Positions 44,295-56,807 of a stretch of 64,000 bases of DNA are shown here, in pieces; position 1 is the stretch's first letter; each line of letters starts with the position of its first letter. Below the pieces are notes generated by a model. The model was given only the letters and a program-made list of their open reading frames with translations. It ran no database searches and was not told the origin of the DNA. The translations under genes and the position numbers were made by a program. Source of the DNA: Vreelandella sulfidaeris (GTDB taxonomy: Bacteria; Pseudomonadota; Gammaproteobacteria; Pseudomonadales; Halomonadaceae); NCBI GenBank assembly GCA_007182875.1, contig AP019514.1, positions 806,001-870,000 of the forward strand. Direction: 5' to 3'.

Positions 44295-45007
44295 TCACCT
44301 CGCTATTTGCTCGCCATGGGTAACTTGGCATGTTTCCATCCGATATCCTGACTGATAAACGCTGCGTAGACGCAGGCCATGACGACCGTCCAGTTCCAAT
44401 TTACGGCGTAAGCGGCTTACGTGGGTATCAACGGTGCGCGTTGAAACATCGCCTTTAATACCCCAGATCAGCTCAAGTAAGTGAGCTCGTATGATCAGTT
44501 CGCCGATTTTTGAGAAAAAGAGGGCGGCTAGCCGATACTCACGTTCGGTTAAATCAACGGCTTGGCCGGCCACGCTGATGTAATGCTCTTCGGTATGCAG
44601 GGTAAAGGTGTCGGGGCAGGCAGGCGCCGAGCGTAATGTCGCGTAGCCTGACCGTCTACCCAACGCGCTCACTCGAGCGATCAGCTCTTTAGGACGAAGG
44701 GGTTTCGCTAAAAATCGTCTGCGCCTTGTTCTAGGGCTTTGACCACATCTTCTTCACCCTGACTGGCGGTAATAAACAGGATAGGCCCGCGCCAGCTGTC
44801 GTGTTGACGCAGGTGAGCGACCACATCCATACCGCAGCTATCGGGGAGCCGCCAGTCGATAATAAGTAAATCAAAGGTGTGCTGTTGCGTGGCGCGCCGA
44901 AGCTCGTTGGAGCGAGTAAATAAAGATACGCGATGACCGGCTGTTAGGAGACACTGCTCAATAAAGGCCTGTTGGTCGAGGTCATCCTCGAGTACGCCAA
45001 TATGCAT
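44295..45007 (-). CDS. OmpR/PhoB-family response regulator
   Basis: About 238 residues. The receiver domain (1-115) has MHIGVLEDD at the acidic pocket, phosphoacceptor Asp in LLIIDWRLPD, Thr/Ser in ILFITASQGE and Lys in LAKPLRPKEL. The C-terminal winged helix has LTEREYRLAALFF and VDTHVSRLRRKL. One A is missing from the run 44710-44714 (six T needed on the minus strand for DDFLAKP). It diverges from the sulfite-oxidase-fold gene and kinase at 45173-47969, its likely partner. DNA targets are unknown. Confidence 0.88.
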
Positions 45008-45172
45008 GTTGATTTACCTTATTGTCGTATTACAAATTTCGCACCCTAGGGATCGCAAAGCTCATACTTTAAGTATAGTTGAGGTTAGTGCGTTGGCACA
45101 AAGGTTCACAGTTATCCACCAAACGGCCGATATATACTGCTTGCACTCTATTAGTTAACACCGAGGTGCAGC

Positions 45173-45690
45173 ATGACGTGTCGTTCTGTGGTACTGAAAG
45201 TTGGGGGTTCATTGCCTTAGCAGGCTTTGCCCTCTTGTCGGCACAGGCTATTGCCCTGGAGGCTCCTGAAGGGCCGGTGTTGCTAGTGGTCAGTGGCAAA
45301 GTGGGGCATCCAAACGTTGGAAATGAAGCCCATTTTGACAAAGCGATGTTGGAGACTTTAGAGCAACACGAAACGATTACCCGTACCCCTTGGTACGATG
45401 GCGCGGTGCGCTTCTCTGGCCCGTTAGGGCGCGCCATCCTGGAAGCCGCCGGTGCCGAAGGAGTAAATACACGTGTGGTAGCGTTGAATGAGTACGCGGC
45501 GACCATACCTGTCAGTGATTTTGAGAATTACGACGTTATTCTCGCCATGCAGGCAAATGGCAAAGCACTGCGTATTCGTGATCAGGGACCGCTATTTGTA
45601 ATTTATCCCTTTGACGAACATCCCGAACTTTTGAATGAAGAAATCTTTTCCCGTTCGGTGTGGCAGGTGATGCGTATCGAAGTTGAATAA
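45173..45690 (+). CDS. Periplasmic sulfite-oxidase-fold protein without the Mo-ligand cysteine
   Basis: About 173 residues, exported by an N-terminal signal (GFIALAGFALLSAQAIA) joined to the ATG at 45173 over a break near 45205. The mature part fits the oxidoreductase molybdopterin-binding fold in its small form (GPVLLVVSGKVG, FSGPLGRAIL, DYDV-like NYDVILAMQANGKALRIRDQGPLFVIYPFD). The mature protein has no cysteine at all, so it cannot ligate molybdenum as YedY or sulfite oxidase do. A sensor or ligand-binding role is suggested by the kinase gene directly downstream. Confidence 0.7.
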
Positions 45691-45708
45691 TATAACCGAG
45701 TAGTTGTT

Positions 45709-47969
45709 ATGCTGGCTTTAATGAAGTTCTATTTTTCCCGCAGTACCAGGGTCGCTACGTTTTCGGCGATCCTTTTTTTCTTTCCGCACCAACCACCGGC
45801 GGGGTTATTTATAATCGTCAGCATGCGCTTGAGAATCGACTACTTGAAAACCTGTTGTGGGCTGGGTACCAATATGACCGCGAAGTGCGAGAGCTTCGTT
45901 TAACACTGATGGAAGCGAACGCTGGCAATGCGACTGTTGAGGATATATTGCTACGCTACGAGATTCTTTCAGTCGGAAGACACTTTTTTTCAAGGGGACA
46001 TTGGAAAAGTTGTGAATCAACTTGAGCTTGTTGAAGGCGTTATTCGACAGACTGAAGTATTGATTTTAGAGATGGAAACGCTGCTTGAACCCCTGTGGAA
46101 CGACCCCACCGAATTAAGTAATGCGTTGATAGCTAGCCTCCTGGAAAGGACATCAAGTTTTCAACAGCTTACCAGCACGATTTTGATCGAAACCAATGCC
46201 CACGTTTTCACATATGCGCAGCGAGGAACGCCGCGTGTTGACAAACCTGTATGGATTGGTGCTCCTGCTTATTATCTTGCTCATGTTCTCAGGCGGTATG
46301 TTAGTCCGCGCCTTGATCCTGGAAGGGCGCTCAAGTAAGCGTAAGGCACAGGCATTAGAAGTGAAGAGTTTAGAGCTCAACGAGGCTGCCAAGCGAGCAG
46401 AGAAAGCCAGTTTAGCGAAATCGGAGTTTATGGCCGTGATGAGCCATGAAATTCGCACGCCACTGAATGGCGTAGTAGGCATGGCGGATTTGCTAAGCGA
46501 AGAGGTGGAAACACTCCGGGCAGAAACGTATTTAGCAGCACTAAAGCGCAGTGCGGAGAGTCTACGCGCGGTAATTAACGATGTACTTGATTACACTAAA
46601 ATTGAGTCTGGGCGGCTTGATTTGGATGAGCAGCCCTTTGATCTTCATCAATGCATCGATGAGTTATGTGAAAGTTATACATTTCGGGGGCCGAAGGCGA
46701 AGGTAACCTTCAGTTACTCTATTGACCCAGCGCTACCACGCTATGTAATAGGCGACATCGCACGCTTGCGCCAACTGATGATGAACTTAATTAATAATGC
46801 CCTGAAGTTTACCGAAGAGGGTTTTGTTAAATGTCATGTGAAGCCGCTAGTAAACGATAATGTTTTTGGTTGAGGTACACGATACCGGTTGTGGTATTGC
46901 TAAAGCGGATCAAGCACAGCTATTTTCAGCTTTCACCCAGGTGGATACTTCCATGGCGCGTCGCCACGAAGGAACAGGGCTTGGACTGGCAATCTGCAAG
47001 CGGCTAGTCGGCGCCATGCGGGGTGAGATAGGAGTTAATAGTCAGTTGGGGTTGGGCAGTCGATTTTGGTTCACCGTTAATATGGCGGAAACCGAGCCTT
47101 TGGCGGTTTATCACAGCGGTGAAAAGCATCCTCTATTTGCTGCCCATCAGCACATTTTAGTGGTAGAGGATAATCCGCTGAACCAAACGGTGGCGCAGGT
47201 GATGCTCGAACGCCTTGGCCAACAGGTGACAGTTGTAGAGAATGGCCAGGAGGCGCTCGACCAACTGACAGCCAACCAGGGTAGGTTCGACTTGGTGTTA
47301 ATGGATATGCAAATGCCTAAGCTTGATGGCACTGAGACCACCCAACGCTGGCGCACTTTTGAAGTACTCCATGAGTTGCCCCGCCTGCCTATTATCGCGA
47401 TGACCGCCAATGTGATGACTGAACATCGTGAGCGCTGCATGCAGAGCGGTATGGACGATATGATTCACAAACCCTTTACACGAGACGAGCTATATCAAGT
47501 GATCGGTCGCTATCTATCCCCTGTTGAACTATCGACTGATGAAAACGTAGAACGCACGACTATCCTCGCTCATCATCAGACGGCTGGCGCTCACGCTCTA
47601 TTGACAGAGAAAGATGAGGCGATTCAACTGCTTGATGAGTATATCTGTGAAGAATTGAAAGAGACCTTCGAACCGAGCGCATTGGATGCATTGATGACGA
47701 CTTTTTTAACTCGGTTTGACGATCGTTACGCCCGGCTTAACGCCTACTTACAGTGCGAGGATCGCGAAGCCCTGAGCCAAGAAGCACACTCACTTAAGGG
47801 AGCCGCTTCCTCGTTAGGCTGTGTTGCGATTGCTGAGCAAGCTAGCCAGCTAGAGCTCAGGGCGCCAGTCGCCTCGTTAAGCGAACTGGCCTTCCATTTA
47901 GAGCGGTTAGTGGTGCTAAGGGTCGCTAGTCAGAAGGCCTTGCAGCAAGAAAGCATGCTCTGTTGCTGA
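45709..47969 (+). CDS. Hybrid histidine kinase (sensor, HisKA, HATPase, receiver, HPt)
   Basis: About 750 residues. The periplasmic helical sensor has [21 protein letters not shown] and [18 protein letters not shown] repeats, and a membrane helix follows ([20 protein letters not shown]). The kinase shows His[14 protein letters not shown]-box LINNALKF, G1 [11 protein letters not shown] and G2 [14 protein letters not shown]. The receiver Asp lies in [13 protein letters not shown] and the HPt His in [12 protein letters not shown]. Breaks lie near 45735, 45965, 46190 and 46865. The first membrane helix is poorly resolved, so the start is uncertain. Its 3' end overlaps the convergent REC-EAL gene by 40 bp. 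Confidence 0.85.
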
Positions 47970-49123
47970 GGTGTTGGTGCGGTAGGTAAGTATTCACTAA
48001 ACCAAGCATCGAAATCGGCGGCGGTTAACGGGCGAGCAAAATAGTGACCTTGCCCTACGGTACAACCCGCTTCAACCAAAAGGGTGTGCTGTGCCATTGT
48101 TTCGATCCCTTCGGCGACAATCTTAAGCCCCAGACGCTTGCCTAAGTCGATGATAGACGCTGTTATGGCAAGAGCGTCTTTGTCCTGGTCGATGCTTGAG
48201 ACAAAACTCCTGTCAATTTTGAGTTCATTAAACGGCAGCCGGTGGAGTTGGCTCAAAGACGAATAGCCGGTGCCAAAATCATCTAATGACAGTTGGCAGC
48301 CGCGCTGCTGCAATGCTTTTAATACATGGCAAGCGTAGCCTAAACACTCAACGCCGACGGATTCGGTGAGTTCCAGCGTGATATTGGAGAGCAAAGCACC
48401 ATGATGTTGGGTAAGTCGATCAAACGCTTCCAGCATGCCCTCTGATTGAATAAAGGCTGCCGGTATATTAATCGCTACGTTTAGGCTCCACCCACGCGCT
48501 TGCCATTTAGCCTGCTGCGCTAGCGCTAGCTCAAGAACGAGCCAAGTGAGCGGAACCATTAGACCGCTCTGCTCTGCCAGAGGAATAAAACTATCGGGAG
48601 AAAGTAAGCCACGTTCAGGATCTTGCCAACGCACTAGCGCTTCAACGCCGATGACCTGGCGCTGTTTAAGATCTTGTTTAGGCTGGTACATTAAAAAATT
48701 GCTTACTACGTATAGCGCTTGCCAGTTCCTCTTGAGTGGGAGCTTTGAGGGCATTTTTCAAAGGCTCAAGGAACGTTTTAAGATCGGTAAGCAGTCGGTT
48801 TTTGGGTATAAAGCCAAGCATACGTAAGCCTTTGGCTTCGCCGATTGCAATCACATCAGCTGCGGTCTCTTTTGAGCAACTACTGATTAACAGTATTGAA
48901 GCGTTTAAACGTAAGTCGTCTAGATAGTCCAGTATATCCAGACCGGTGAATTCCCCAGCCCAAGATCCAGTAATATCAACTCGGTGTTGAGTAGGCTGGG
49001 CTGGCGCGCCAATTCCCCAAAACTACTTGCCGTCTGCACATTGTAGCCGCGTTGGCGAAGCAACATTTTGCCCAGCAGTTGAACATCAAGATCATCATCA
49101 ATAATTAAGGCATTCGACAGCAT
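47930..49123 (-). CDS. Receiver-EAL response regulator, c-di-GMP phosphodiesterase
   Basis: About 398 residues. The N-terminal receiver starts MLSNALIIDDDLDVQLLG with phosphoacceptor Asp in ELILLDLG. The EAL domain has VIGVEALVRW (EAL), NVAINIPAAF, LELTES, LDDFGTGYSSLSQLHRLPFNELKIDRSFV and IVAEGIET, so the metal and catalytic residues look complete. It should hydrolyse c-di-GMP. Breaks lie near 48955 and 48700. It converges with the hybrid kinase gene and is a plausible output of that HPt phosphorelay. Confidence 0.87.
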
Positions 49124-49262
49124 AGAAGTTCCCTGATGACCCATACTATTAGTTATTCGTTATCATCTGTGCGCCAGTGAGCAAGGCAACGCTCATAAAC
49201 AAAGTCGTTAATCTTCCTTGGGCCTGGAAACCCAAGGAAGAGGAGAGGGCTAAGGGAGTTGC

Positions 49263-50947
49263 TTAGAACGACTCCCACTCGGGTTGCTGTGCACCTGCTA
49301 AACGGCGCGGGGCAACGGCACTAGATGGCGGTCTGTGCGACTGTCTGTGGCCTGAAGGAAGTGCTACTTTGTTCGATGTGAGAGGATCATGTTGTGTATT
49401 GCTAAGTTTGAAGGCGCCCACTAATACGCTCAGTCGGTCGGCCTGTTCTCTTAGTTCCGCAGCAGCAGCACTAGACTCCTCCACCATGGACGCATTGTGC
49501 TGCGTCATGCTATCCAGTTCGTTCACGGCGTCATTCACCTGACCGATGCCGACACTCTGCTCTTTGGCACCTGCGCTGATTTCAGCAATAACGTCAGCCA
49601 CACGCTCAATGCTTTTACCATCTCCTGCATCGTAGCGCCGGTTTCCTTCACCTGGTCGACACCCGATTTTGTCCGGCTTAACGACGTATTGACGAGGGTG
49701 GCAATTCCCTTGACGCATCGCTTGAACGACTGGCTAATATACGTACTTCTTGGGCTACCACTGCAAAACCACGCCCATGCTCGCCTGCTCGTGCAGCCTC
49801 AACGGACGCATTCAGCGCTAATATATTGGTTTGAAAAGCGATACTCTCAATCATGCTAACGATGCTGCTGATTTCAGACGAAGAGTCGTTAATGGTATCC
49901 ATGGTCTGCTCAACACTGTGCATGGAGTGTAAGCCCTGCTGAGCCAAGTCGCGGGTTGAAAGCGCCAATTGATCAGCTTGCTGAGCAGAATCGGAGGCGT
50001 TGTTGACCACCGCTGCGATTTTTCCATGGAGGCAGAGGTTTGCTGCAGGTTGGCCGCGGCTTGTTCAGTACGCGCCGCAAGCTCTTGGCTGCCTTTGGCA
50101 ATTTCAGTGGAGGCATGCTGGAGGCTAACGGTACTGCTGCTAACCGACTGCAGCGTATCGTCAATGCGCTTAATAAAGGCGTTAAATTGTTGGGCGAGGT
50201 CACCAATTTCATCGCGGCGACTACTCTCGATACGTGCGGTTAAATCGCCATCGCCTTCGGTAATCTCTTTAATACGCCCGGTAATTTGGCGAATAGCTCG
50301 AGACATCATTAGCGGGCCCAGCAAGGCAATAAGCGTTGCAGCAATAAAGATAATTAACGCAACAATGATAGTAGATGTTTGCTGTACTTGAATTCTATCA
50401 ACCACTGCTGCTTCTGCTTGATAAGTGGCAGTTTCGATATTCATTCCCGAAACATCATAGATATCTCGCAGTGTATTAAAGCGGTCTAATGAAGAGCCAT
50501 CAAGCAGGTTTAAAGCTTCGGCGGTATCACCACGTTGATGCAACTCAAAAACTCGCTCTGCTTCTTGTTTCCAGTCATTATAGAGTGTTTCAAAACCAGC
50601 TAGTTGAGTGGTAAGTTCCGGGTAGTTCTGCATTAACTCGGCATAGATACCCATACGCTCATAAGCCTGTTGGGCATTTGCTTCAAACTCGGCGATAAGT
50701 GCCGATGCACGCTCGCTGTTGGGGCGAGATAACAAATACTCGATTTCTGCAACCCGTGCTTGGTAAAGATCGCGGTCACCGTTTAGTGTGGCTGAAGTGG
50801 CCGGAATATAGTTAGTAATAAACGTATCTAAACGTTTTTTTACCATGTTAACGAGCAGTACATCTGCAACGACTATGATTAATAGCGCTAATGCAACGCT
50901 AATAAAAGCGAGAGCGTATTTAACTTTATCTGTTGAAGGCGGTTCAT
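49263..50947 (-). CDS. Methyl-accepting chemotaxis protein with CheR/CheB pentapeptide
   Basis: About 561 residues. After an N-terminal helix ([15 protein letters not shown]) comes a four-helix-bundle-like periplasmic domain, a second helix ([19 protein letters not shown]), a HAMP region and a signalling domain. The hairpin tip reads [32 protein letters not shown]. The C-terminus is EWESF, close to the NWETF tether that binds CheR/CheB. One missing A at 50019-50023 breaks [13 protein letters not shown]; others lie near 49660 and 50905. The start at 50947 gives [10 protein letters not shown]. The ligand is unknown. Confidence 0.9.
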
Positions 50948-51112
50948 ATGTGCCAATCCTGTAGTGGAAAGTAATGAGTGCACATTACCGTTAAAGCATT
51001 AGCAGGGTCGATGGTTTTATGACACTTGTCACCTTTGTTCACGTTCCAGGTTTTAATTAGCGGTGTAACTATTTAACCATGATTGTAATAAGAATTGTTC
51101 ATGTTTAAGTGT

Positions 51113-52960
51113 TTATTTATAACCTGCTGCTTGCAGTTGAAATAGCTTCGCATAACGGCCATTCTCAGCAAGCAACTCTTCATGGGTGCCGCGCTCGATA
51201 ATATGTCCTTGATCAATAACAAGAATGAGATCAGCGCTGCGTACTGTTGAGAAGCGGTGGGAGATCAAAATAGCCATTTTGTTATAGCTATGTTCGCGGA
51301 AACGGGCGAAGACATCTGCTTCTGCTGCGGCATCCATTGCCGCTGTGGGTTCGTCCAGCACAATGATATCGGCGTTTTCGCGCATATAAGCACGGGAGAG
51401 GGCAATTTTTGCCACTGTCCGCCGGAAAGCTCCTGGCCATTTTTAAACCAACGGCCAAGCTGGGTTTGGTAGCCGCTGGCCATGCGAGTAATAAAGTCAT
51501 CCGCCATGCCGTGACGCGCCGCTTGCTGCCAACGCTGCTCATCGTTAAAGGCGTGGGTATCGCCAACGCCCAGATTTTCACCGACCTGCAGCTGGTAGCG
51601 CACGAAGTCCTGAAAAATGACGCCTGTACGCTCACGTAAGGCTTGGGTGCTCCAATCTCGCAGATCGCTACCGTCTAATAAAATCCTCCCTTGTGTAGGG
51701 GTGATAGAGCCGGGTCAATAGTTTGATGAGTGTGGTCTTGCCCGAGCCGTTTTCGCCTACTAAAGCCAGACTTTGGCCCGGGGTAAGGTGGAGCGAAATG
51801 TCGTGCAATACATGAGCACCGCCAGGGTAGGAGAAACTGACGTGCTCGAAGCGTAAGCCATCGCCAGGCAGTGCGCCCTGGGTCAGAGTGCCTGTCTCGG
51901 CTTCAACCGGCTGCTCGAGGTACTCATAAAGGTTGGACAGGTACAAGTTGTCTTCGTACATCCCGCTAATAGCGGTAAGACTGGCGGAGAGCGCGGCCTG
52001 ACCCTGCTTGAAAACCATTAAATACATCGTCATTTGGCCGAGTGTAAGTGCCCCGGCGATCGTTTCCAATTACGACCCAACTATAGGCTAAATAAAAGGT
52101 TAAGGTGCCGAGCAAACCCAGCAGAAACCCCCAGCTTTCACGACGCAGCGTGAGGCGGCGATCTTCGGCAAATAGCTGGGTAAAGATATCGCGGTAACGC
52201 TTGAGAAATAGCCCTTCCAGGCCAAACAGCTTGACCTCTTTTATGCTGTCCTCTCTAGCGAGTACTGTCTCTAAATAGATCTGCATGCGAGTTTGTGGCG
52301 AACGCCAACGAAACAGACGAAAAGCATCCCCTGAGAATTTAGCTTCTGATATAAATACCGGTAAGGCACCCACCACAAGAATCATCAGTGCCCAAGGCGA
52401 AAACTGCACCAGGAGAACGCTAAAGCTGCCCAGTGAGATAGCGTTTTGCAGCAGTCCAAACGTTTTATTCACCAGTGCTAATGGGCGCGTGGAGGCTTCG
52501 CGCCGTGCACGTGTGAGCTGGTCGTATAGCTCTGAATCCTCAAATTGGCTGAGCGACAGCGAGCCTGCTTTTCCAGGATCATCACATTGACCTTTTGCCC
52601 TAACAGGGCTCGCAGTAGCGACTGCTGGGCCGAAAGGCCACGCTGGGCCAGGGCGATTAACGCAATAATTAAGGCTTCTATACCCACCAACTGCAGTACC
52701 GGTGTAATAGACACAAGCAGATTGGGATCTGAAGCCGCTTGGTAAGTCTCCATGGCGCTCACCACGCCATCCACGATCAGCTGGCCAACCCAAGCCGCCA
52801 CCGCAGGGGAGTACCCCAGCAACCAGAGTGCAGAGCGCTAACCCCAGCATCATCCAACGGGAGGTTTCCCACACTAGGCCAAGCGCCCGGCGGCTATAGC
52901 GGAAGACACCAAAAAGCCGCTTAACGGCGAAGAGGAGGTTTCAGAAGCGGGTGGGGACAT
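51113..52960 (-). CDS. Fused ABC exporter (permease and ATPase)
   Basis: About 615 residues, type IV ABC exporter half-transporter. The membrane domain covers 52900-52000 and the ATPase 51900-51113. Walker A is VGENGSGKTT, the signature is LSGGQWQKIALSRAYM, Walker B is IIVLDEPTAAMD and the switch is LISHRFSTV. A missing base in the T run 51406-51410 breaks the signature. Other breaks lie near 52900, 52815, 52570, 52075 and 51690. A hydrophilic N-terminus (MSPPASETSSSPLSGF) precedes helix 1. The substrate is unknown, and no peptide-maturation gene is nearby. Confidence 0.83.
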
Positions 52961-53099
52961 AGGTAACTTGGCAGACGGCTCACAAAAGGAGTGCCATGAT
53001 GCGGTGGTTGAACGTGGATAGCCAGCCCAACCGCCGGTTGCCTTCAACGGCGACGCGGCGGAGAGGAGTGGATGAATTGCAGCTTATCCGAGCCGTGGC

Positions 53100-54706
53100 T
53101 TACCAGGGAACCACTGCCCCGTCGGTACGGGGCTCGGTGCCGCCTTGTAGTACGCCGGTTTTAGGGTCGCGCAGAATGATTTGGCCACGGCCAAAGCTGA
53201 TAGAGTCTGCGACCTTGACGATGTCGTGGCCACGGCGGGCCAGGGCAAGCGCTAAGTGGTTGGGGAAATCGGCTTCGACTTCGATGGTTTTTCCTTTGGT
53301 CCATTTCCAGCGCGGCATATCAAGTGCCGCCTGGGGATTCAGTTGATCTTCTAGCATGGCCGTCACTACTTGCACATGACCTTGGGGCTGCATATAGCCA
53401 CCCATCACACCAAACGGCCCAACGGCTTGGTTATCTTTGGTGATAAAGCCTGGGATAATGGTGTGGTAGGTGCGTTTGCCGGGGCAAGCGCGTTGGGGTG
53501 CTGCGGGTCGAGAGAGAAGGACCAGCCGCGGTTTTGCAGACTGATACCCGTGCCGGGAACGACCATACCGGAACCAAAGCCTTTGAAGTTGCTCTGGATC
53601 AGCGACACCATGTTGCCATCGCTGTCAGCCGTGGCTAGGTAGACGGTACCGCCTTGGATGGGATTACCGTGTACCGGATCAACCGCTTGTTCACCGATCA
53701 GGGCGGCGCGTGATGTTAAGTAATCGTCATCCAACATCTGCTCAATAGTGGGGCGCATGGCCTCAAGGTCGGTAACGTGCGCAAAGCCATCAACATAAGC
53801 CAGTTTGGTGGCTTCAATACGACGGTGCAGGGTTTCAACTGCGTCATACCCTTGTTCGCCCAACCGTTCAAGCATACCCAGCGCTTGCAGTACAATCATG
53901 CCGCTGCCGTTGGGGGGATTTCCCAAATATCGTGGCCTTTGTAGCGCACACTGATCGGATCGACCCACTCCGGCTGGTAAGCCGCCAAGTCTTCTTTGCG
54001 CAACAGACCGCCATGCTCGCGGGAAAAGGCGTCGATAGCCTCCGCCAATTCGCCCTCATAAAATGCCTTGCCGTGGGTATCGGCAATCGCTTTAAGGCTT
54101 TTAGCATGGCCTTCCGAGCGCCACAGTTCACCAGCTTCCGGTGCTCGGTCTCCGGGAGCGAACGTATCAAACCAGGGCTTGAAGGAAGCCTCGCTATAGG
54201 CCGAATAAGTAGTGAAGGCCTCCTTCCACATTTGATGAATAACGGGAGAGACGGGGAAACCTTCATCGGCTAGCGCAATCGCCGGGGCCAGCAATTCGGC
54301 GAACGGCAATTTACCAAAGCGCTCGGAAAGCACCGCCCAGGCAGCGGGGGCGCCGGGCACGGTGACTGGCAGCATGCCATGGTTGGGCATTGCCTCATGG
54401 CCGAGCGCTTTTAAGGCTTCAATGGTCGCTGCTTGTGGTGCTGGGCCGCTGGCATTGAGGCCATGCAGTTTGCCGTCGACCCAGACAATCGCAAAAGCGT
54501 CGCTGCCGATCCCATTCGAAGTAGGTTCGACCACCGTTAACGCAGCCGCGGTGGCAATCGCGGCGTCAATCGCATTTCCCCCCTTGTTGCAAAATACGGA
54601 TACCCACCTGCGCCGCTAACGGCTGCGAAGTGGCGACCATGCCACGCTTACCAAACGTTGCCATGCGGCGTGAAGCGCTGGGGTAATAAAGAGCATCGTG
54701 TTGCAT
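53100..54706 (-). CDS. Gamma-glutamyltransferase family protein
   Basis: Ntn-hydrolase of the GGT family, about 535 residues. The autoprocessing Thr is seen in GGTVYLATADSDGNMVSLIQSN. The N-terminal part shows GMVATSQPLAAQVGIRIL, GGNAIDAAIATAA and VEPTSNGIGSDAF, and GSGMVVPGTGISLQNRG is also typical. The start MQHDALYYPSASRR at 54706 shows no signal peptide, as in the cytoplasmic YwrD-like subgroup. Breaks lie near 54590, 53920, 53490 and 53405. It follows the TctA gene by 47 bp, so it may process a gamma-glutamyl compound taken up by that transporter. Confidence 0.87.
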
Positions 54707-54752
54707 GCCAGAATCCTTATGAGCGGTGTTTTTGATATAAGCTATTGATGAG

Positions 54753-56264
54753 CTATACATTTTCTCGCTGAGCTGCAGTTCTTAAACGCTGGATCTTGCG
54801 ATCCTGATAGAGCGAAAACAGTATCGAAGCGACGGCGAGTGCCAGGAAAAGCGCGGAGAGTGGCCGAGTTAAAAACGTCAACCAGCTTTCATTAAGCTCG
54901 AGGGCGCGGAATAGCTGGCGTTCAAGGTTGTCGCCAAGCACTACGCCGAGTATCAGCGGCGTTAGCGGTACTTCAGCTTTCCAAAGCAGATAGCCGATAA
55001 TCCCGAAGATGAACAACACCCAAATATCGAACAGGTTGTTATTCAGGGCATAAGCGCCAATGGCACACAGCATGAGCACGACGGGTACGAGTATCTGTTG
55101 AGGAATCAGCGATATCTTGGCGAACCAGCGCACCAGCAGCAGGTTGCAAAGTACCATGACTACCGCGCCGATCAGCAGGCTAGCGTAAATGGCGCCCACC
55201 AGTACCGGGTTCTGCTCAAACATCATCGGCCCCGGCGTTATACCGTGCAAAATCAGCACGCCCATCATGATCGCCATGGGCAAATCGCCCGGTATCCCCA
55301 GTGCCAGCGTGGGCACGAACGCACCACCCGCCACCGCGCTATTAGAGGCTTCTGAAGCCACGATGCCGCTAGGGATGCCAGTACCAAACTCTTCCGGGCG
55401 ACGAGAGAATTTCTTCGCTTGATCGTAACTCAAGAAATTTGCCACGGTGCCGCCCGTACCGGGCAGCGCACCCACTAAGCTGCCAATTAATGAAGAGCGA
55501 AGCGTATTAAGCTTTGTCCTGCCATATCTTTGATGATTTGGCCGTAGGGAATCGTCACATTGGTATCGATTTTTTTGGTTTCGCTTTTCTCATCTTTGAG
55601 CTTTTCAATGTTTCCGAGCAGTTGAGAGAAAGCAAATATACCGATCATCACAGGAAGGATTTCAAACCCAGAGCCCATGGCAGGCAAGCCAAAATCAAAG
55701 CGAAGATTACTGTTACGGTCATAACCCACGGTGGTAATTAAAAGCCCTAGCGCCGCTGCCATTAAGCCTTTGAGCAGAGCGCCACTGGAAAGACCTGCCA
55801 CCAGTGTCAAGGCGAAAACAATCAGCGCGGTGATCTCCCAGGGGCGAAAGTTCATGCTGAAATTGGCGATTAAAGGGCCGAAAAAGACCAGTACTGCGAC
55901 GCTGATAATGGTGCCTAGAAACGATGAGGCAACGCCAATGCCTAGTGCGCGACCAGGCTCACCTTTCTGCGCCATTGGGTAGCCGTCATAAACGGTGGTG
56001 ATTGAAGAGGGCGTGCCGGGTATGCCGAGCATTACGCCAGACACAATGCCGCCCGAGTACCCCCACGAAAACACCGACCATTAACGAGACACCACTCACC
56101 GGATCCATTGCAAAGGTGAAAGGGAAGACCACCAGGATAGCCATGGTGACGGTAAAGCCAGGAATACTGCCGCCAATAATCCCAAATAACACGCCAATAA
56201 CGATCAAGCCCAATACCGATGGCGTGCCGACCTCAGCGAGCGCTTGGAGGAAAAAGTTCGTCAT
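54753..56264 (-). CDS. tctA: Tripartite tricarboxylate transporter large permease TctA
   Basis: Large membrane subunit of a TTT transporter, about 504 residues and twelve helices. It has GIIGGSIPGFTVTMAILV, the GVMLGIPGTPSSITTVYDGYPMAQKG signature, GALPGTGGTVANFLSYDQAK and LALGIPGDLPMAIMMGVL. Breaks lie near 56060 and 55495. TctA moves the substrate delivered by TctC with cation coupling. It is downstream of TctB by 13 bp. Confidence 0.9.
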
Positions 56265-56277
56265 TATTTACTCCAGG

Positions 56278-56747
56278 TTAAGGCAGCCAAACATTCAGGC
56301 CATAGCGGAAAACAACGAAGATGATGATCGCCAAAGAGCAGCTCAGTGTGAGGTTGATCAGCCATTTGCGTCGCGAATCAACACCCATCAACAGCGCGAG
56401 CGAGGTAACAAGAAAGCCAATGGTTGCGGCGATATAGCCCACCACAGGCAGTAGCGCTGCATACAGCCCAAAGAGTAAAAACAGCGCAAGTATGGTGCGT
56501 CGGCTTTGAAACCACTCACCAATGAGCTGTTTCGCGCCTGGTCGCTCCGGCACTTTTACCAGCAGCGAGCGCACCAAAATCAGCAATGAAAAATACCAAT
56601 CACCACCAATAAAATGCGTGGGAACAGCGCTGACCCGTAAGGTTGCCAACTGGTAGGCGGGGCAATACTGCCTGATTCCACCCACATGACAGCTACAATC
56701 AAAAGCAGCGCCAGCGCCAAAGCGCGGTCTTTCGTTAGCGTCAGCAT
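56278..56747 (-). CDS. tctB: Tripartite tricarboxylate transporter small permease TctB
   Basis: Small membrane subunit of the same TTT transporter, about 157 residues with four helices. It starts MLTLTKDRALALALLLIVAV at 56747 and has SGSIAPPTSWQPYGSALFPRIL, typical of TctB. One break near 56600 splits helix 2. It lies between the TctC and TctA genes. Sequence divergence of TctB is normal, so position is the best evidence. Confidence 0.8.
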
Positions 56748-56807
56748 ACAAAACTCTCCTTAGCAATCTCTACCGCATGCCAATAGTGCTGGCATGCGGA
56801 GAGAGGC

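Noticed and set aside
51113..54706. ABC exporter and GGT as a peptide-antibiotic maturation cluster
   Set aside because: There is no precursor peptide, modification enzyme or leader peptidase nearby; the GGT is better explained by the TTT transporter next to it.
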